A DNA stretch of 64,000 nucleotides from contig NZ_CP119766.1 of the NCBI RefSeq assembly GCF_030378165.1, forward strand, positions 1,736,001-1,800,000, read 5' to 3'. The position numbers and the translations under genes were made by a program. Below the pieces are notes generated by a model. That model worked only from the letters and a program-made list of their open reading frames with translations, was not told where the DNA came from and ran no database searches. Positions 61,821 to 64,000 of this stretch are shown piece by piece. Position 1 is the stretch's first letter; each line of letters opens with the position of its first letter. This stretch comes from Flavobacterium panacagri. GTDB taxonomy: Bacteria; Bacteroidota; Bacteroidia; Flavobacteriales; Flavobacteriaceae.

Positions 61821-61894
61821 AAAGATAGCTATGAAATAAACCCGTAGCTATCTTTATAAATTGTTTTTTGTTATAGTGAATGTGCAACTCTTGA

Positions 61895-62425
61895 TTAAAC
61901 TGTTGGAAAGTCTATTTCAGTATTTGCTACATTATTAAAGTAGTTTGTCAGCACATTTAAAGCTACATGACCAATAGTTTCTGCAATTTCAGCATCAGAA
62001 ACTCCGGCATTTTTGGCGTTGTTTACATCTTCGTCATTTACTAAACCGCCTTTTCTGATTAATGTTTTAGCCAATTGTAAAATCGCTTCTGTTTTAGCAT
62101 CTGTAGAGTTTCCTGTTCTTGCCGCGTGTAAAACTGCTGGATCTGCTTTTATCAATTTTTCTCCGATAAAAGTATGAGCTGCTAAACAGTAATCACAAGA
62201 GTTGCTTTCTGAAACTGCTAATGCAATTAATTCGCCAGTTTTTGCACTTAATTTTCCGTGGCTTAATGCGCCGCTTAAGTTCAGATATCCTTCCAAAACC
62301 GCTGGAGAATTCCCCATTGTTCTCATCATGTTTGGTACAACGCCTAATTTTGCTTGAACTGCGTTAAATAAATCTTTAGTTTTTCCTGTTACTTCTTCTG
62401 GGTTTAATGCTGTTAATCGTGCCAT
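61895..62425 (-). CDS. Carboxymuconolactone decarboxylase / AhpD-like protein
   Basis: A 176-residue all-helical protein of the AhpD superfamily. The redox centre ESNSCDYCLAAHTFIGEKL near residue 75 carries CxxC with a downstream His, and GKLSAKTGELIALAVS precedes it. Members reduce peroxides or act on aromatic breakdown products. The CxxCxxxH layout supports the peroxidase-related branch. It is expressed with, or under, the AraC regulator. Confidence 0.9.
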   Translation of the reverse strand: MARLTALNPEEVTGKTKDLFNAVQAKLGVVPNMMRTMGNSPAVLEGYLNLSGALSHGKLSAKTGELIALAVSESNSCDYCLAAHTFIGEKLIKADPAVLHAARTGNSTDAKTEAILQLAKTLIRKGGLVNDEDVNNAKNAGVSDAEIAETIGHVALNVLTNYFNNVANTEIDFPTV

Positions 62426-62604
62426 CGTATTTAATTTTTTAATGTTATTATTAGTTGTTGTCTTTTGACATTACAAAGTTGCGACGATTGCAGATTTTAA
62501 AACATGGAGAATGTACGCTATATGATGGATAATTTTCCCTGAGTTTTTTTGATGAAGAATTATCTTGGTATTTCGATTTCTATAATAAAGTTTTTTAGGA
62601 GCTA

Positions 62605-62674
62605 ATCCCGCTATCCGTTCCAATCTTTTGTGCCGAACCCCAGCACAAAAGGATTTCCACTTTTATCGGGGCTG
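62605..62674 (-). repeat. Flavo-1-like RNA repeat, copy D
   Basis: On the minus strand: CAGCCCCGATAAAAGTGG ... AACGGATAGCGGGATT. The central hairpin is TTTTGTGC / GCACAAAA. The pair is CCCG/CGGG. Confidence 0.7.
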
Positions 62675-62706
62675 GGACACTCGGTTTCAAAAGAGTATTT
62701 TCGTCT

Positions 62707-62813
62707 AGTTTGTCATCCTGACGAAGGAAGGATCTCCATAAGTAGCTCCATAAAGATTGTCGATTCTCACTGCGGAATTTCTATTGCGATTTCTCGTTTC
62801 TCGAAATGACAAA
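62707..62813. repeat. Degenerate copy of the 49999-50114 inverted repeat
   Basis: Starts AGTTTGTCATCCTGACGAAG and ends TCTCGAAATGACAAA, with the shared middle TTTCTATTGCGATTTC. The arms no longer match well. Confidence 0.65.
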
Positions 62814-62824
62814 TGATTGTCAAA

Positions 62825-62862
62825 AAAAAACAGGTTGTCCTTTTAAGGATAACCTGTTTTTA
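62825..62862 (-). terminator. Terminator of the M1 aminopeptidase gene
   Basis: Stem AAAACAGGTT / AACCTGTTTT continues with GTCCTT/AAGGAT and is flanked by a T run on the minus strand. Confidence 0.85.
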
Positions 62863-62881
62863 ATAACATTCTTGAAAAAAA

Positions 62882-64000
62882 CTATTTCAAAACCCCTTCA
62901 ACAGCCTGAATAGTCGTTGCATGATAACCAGATTTTGCTTTATCAAAAACCTGTTTTGCCCAAACTTTTCCTTCAGGAGTTTTAACCATTTCTTTATAAA
63001 GCATCATTACAGATCCAGTTCTGCTAATTCCTATCAAAAATTGCTCAATGGCAGGATAAGCTGGTTTGTATTGATGAATTAATGCCTGAACAAACCATTG
63101 ACGTTTAATGATAAAATTACCGCCTTTTGTAAAGTTGAATTCTTTATCAATTGCCTCCATTTCTTTTGCTGTAATATCAGCTGGGAGATGGTCAATAAAA
63201 TGCTGTTTTTCGGCAGTAGTTGTAATTTTTTTGCTTAAACCTGCAACGCCAGTTTCTCTCCAGTTTTTTTGAATTTTATCAATCGCATCAAAATCAGCTG
63301 AACTTACAGGAGTTATGTTTGATGGAATTCCCGGTTTGTAAATCCAATCTTCCAATTTGATTTTGTCTGCTAAAGTTTTGTCTCCTTTGATAAGATTTTC
63401 GTTTAAATATTTAACAAAATCTTCTGTCGTAATCGATTTGAAGGCATGTGCATCAAAATAATTTTTGATAAAAACATCAAATTTTTCACGTCCAACAGCG
63501 TTTTCAATAACTCTCAAGAAAGCATACCCTTTTACATAAGGAATCATACTGATTCCGTCATCAGGATTTCTTCCAGTCAAACTCACTTTTAGTCTAGTGT
63601 CAGGACTTGTGCCTCCATATTCTGCTACATTATCAATCAATTCTTTGCGAGTAATAACGTTTTGCATGTCAAATTCTTTCTTTCCAAAAATGGCTTCTCC
63701 AATTCTGTGTTCAACATAAGTAGTAAAACCTTCGTTCAACCAAATATCATCCCATGTAGCGTTTGTAACTAAGTTGCCGCTCCAGCTGTGTCCTAATTCG
63801 TGTGCCAATAAGCTCGTAAGCGAACGATCTCCTGCAATAACGCCTGGAGTTAAGAAAGTTAGATTTGGATTTTCCATTCCGCCATAAGGGAAACTTGGAG
63901 GTAAAACCAAAACATCATAACGTCCCCAACGGTAAGGGCCATATAATTTTTCAGCAGCTACAACCATTTTTCCTAGTTCAGCAAATTCATAGGCCGATTT
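62882..64000 (-). CDS. M1 family aminopeptidase (leukotriene A4 hydrolase type), C-terminal part
   Basis: A zinc aminopeptidase whose N terminus lies beyond the right edge. The frame stays open to base 64000 and reads KSAYEFAELGK before the first internal Met. Zinc site HELGH (LLAHELGHSWSGNLVTNA) and the second ligand in NEGFTTYVEHRI are present, as is the exopeptidase motif GGMENPN. The C-terminal part is the helical domain of leukotriene A4 hydrolase-like enzymes (GIPSNITPVSS onwards). It probably acts in the periplasm, but the signal sequence is not in the window. Confidence 0.93.
   Translation of the reverse strand, partial: KSAYEFAELGKMVVAAEKLYGPYRWGRYDVLVLPPSFPYGGMENPNLTFLTPGVIAGDRSLTSLLAHELGHSWSGNLVTNATWDDIWLNEGFTTYVEHRIGEAIFGKKEFDMQNVITRKELIDNVAEYGGTSPDTRLKVSLTGRNPDDGISMIPYVKGYAFLRVIENAVGREKFDVFIKNYFDAHAFKSITTEDFVKYLNENLIKGDKTLADKIKLEDWIYKPGIPSNITPVSSADFDAIDKIQKNWRETGVAGLSKKITTTAEKQHFIDHLPADITAKEMEAIDKEFNFTKGGNFIIKRQWFVQALIHQYKPAYPAIEQFLIGISRTGSVMMLYKEMVKTPEGKVWAKQVFDKAKSGYHATTIQAVEGVLK

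Overview
The window is a stretch of chromosome from a gliding member of the Bacteroidota, almost certainly a Flavobacterium close to F. johnsoniae. The DNA is AT-rich. Many genes are preceded by the Bacteroidota -7 element TAnnTTTG and few have a Shine-Dalgarno sequence. The gliding genes gldA, gldE and gldD, split metH genes, Flavobacteria-type TonB proteins and the long Lys/Ala tail on ribosomal protein L21 all fit. There is no rRNA, tRNA, CRISPR array, prophage or intact insertion sequence that I can see.

Layout. (1) 1-6022: assimilatory sulfate reduction, with the end of cysN, a sulfite reductase fused to a HEPN-like domain, two siroheme genes and a ferredoxin-NADP reductase. (2) 6023-7637: a small ParE/RelE-type toxin-antitoxin pair among several REP-like hairpins, then a SAM-I riboswitch. 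(3) 7638-14062: methionine/one-carbon genes (metH N-terminal part, an orphan gene boxed by 33-bp inverted repeats, metH C-terminal part, metF) and a methyltransferase. (4) 14253-21561: a dicarboxylate symporter, a PLP decarboxylase, a TonB-dependent receptor, gldA, a small beta-barrel protein and a HigA-like antitoxin whose toxin gene is dead. (5) 22273-32372: dgt, a DUF3078 protein, dxs, three tandem TonB proteins with a four-cysteine N-terminal domain, a Fic protein with likely autoregulatory operators, tadA and two poorly characterised genes. (6) 32715-41416: an alpha-2-macroglobulin lipoprotein paired with penicillin-binding protein 1C. (7) 41772-47538: RNase G, a 30-residue basic ribosomal-type protein, HU, and on the other strand mutY-ssb-gldE-gldD. 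(8) 47587-56018: a Gdx/SugE exporter with a Crp-type regulator, a heavy-metal-associated lipoprotein, an EamA transporter, an M16 protease pair, rplU-rpmA and an unidentified membrane protein. (9) 56131-64000: an AsmA-like protein, miaE, a glycosyltransferase, an AraC regulator, an AhpD-like protein and the C-terminal part of an M1 aminopeptidase running off the window.

How it works together. Region 1 supplies sulfide. Siroheme synthesis and reductant supply are encoded beside the reductase that needs them, and the downstream methionine genes sit behind a SAM riboswitch. Other linked units are A2M/PBP1C (envelope defence and repair), gldE-gldD (gliding/type IX secretion) and the two M16 proteases.

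The intergenic DNA is unusually structured. Five copies of a roughly 70-bp RNA-like repeat show compensatory base changes between copies. REP-like hairpins, long inverted repeats and terminator duplications fill many gaps. The best candidates for undescribed biology are the four-cysteine TonB proteins, the sulfite reductase-HEPN fusion, the boxed orphan gene inside split metH, the TGAGGCGATT operators of fic, and the covarying repeat family.
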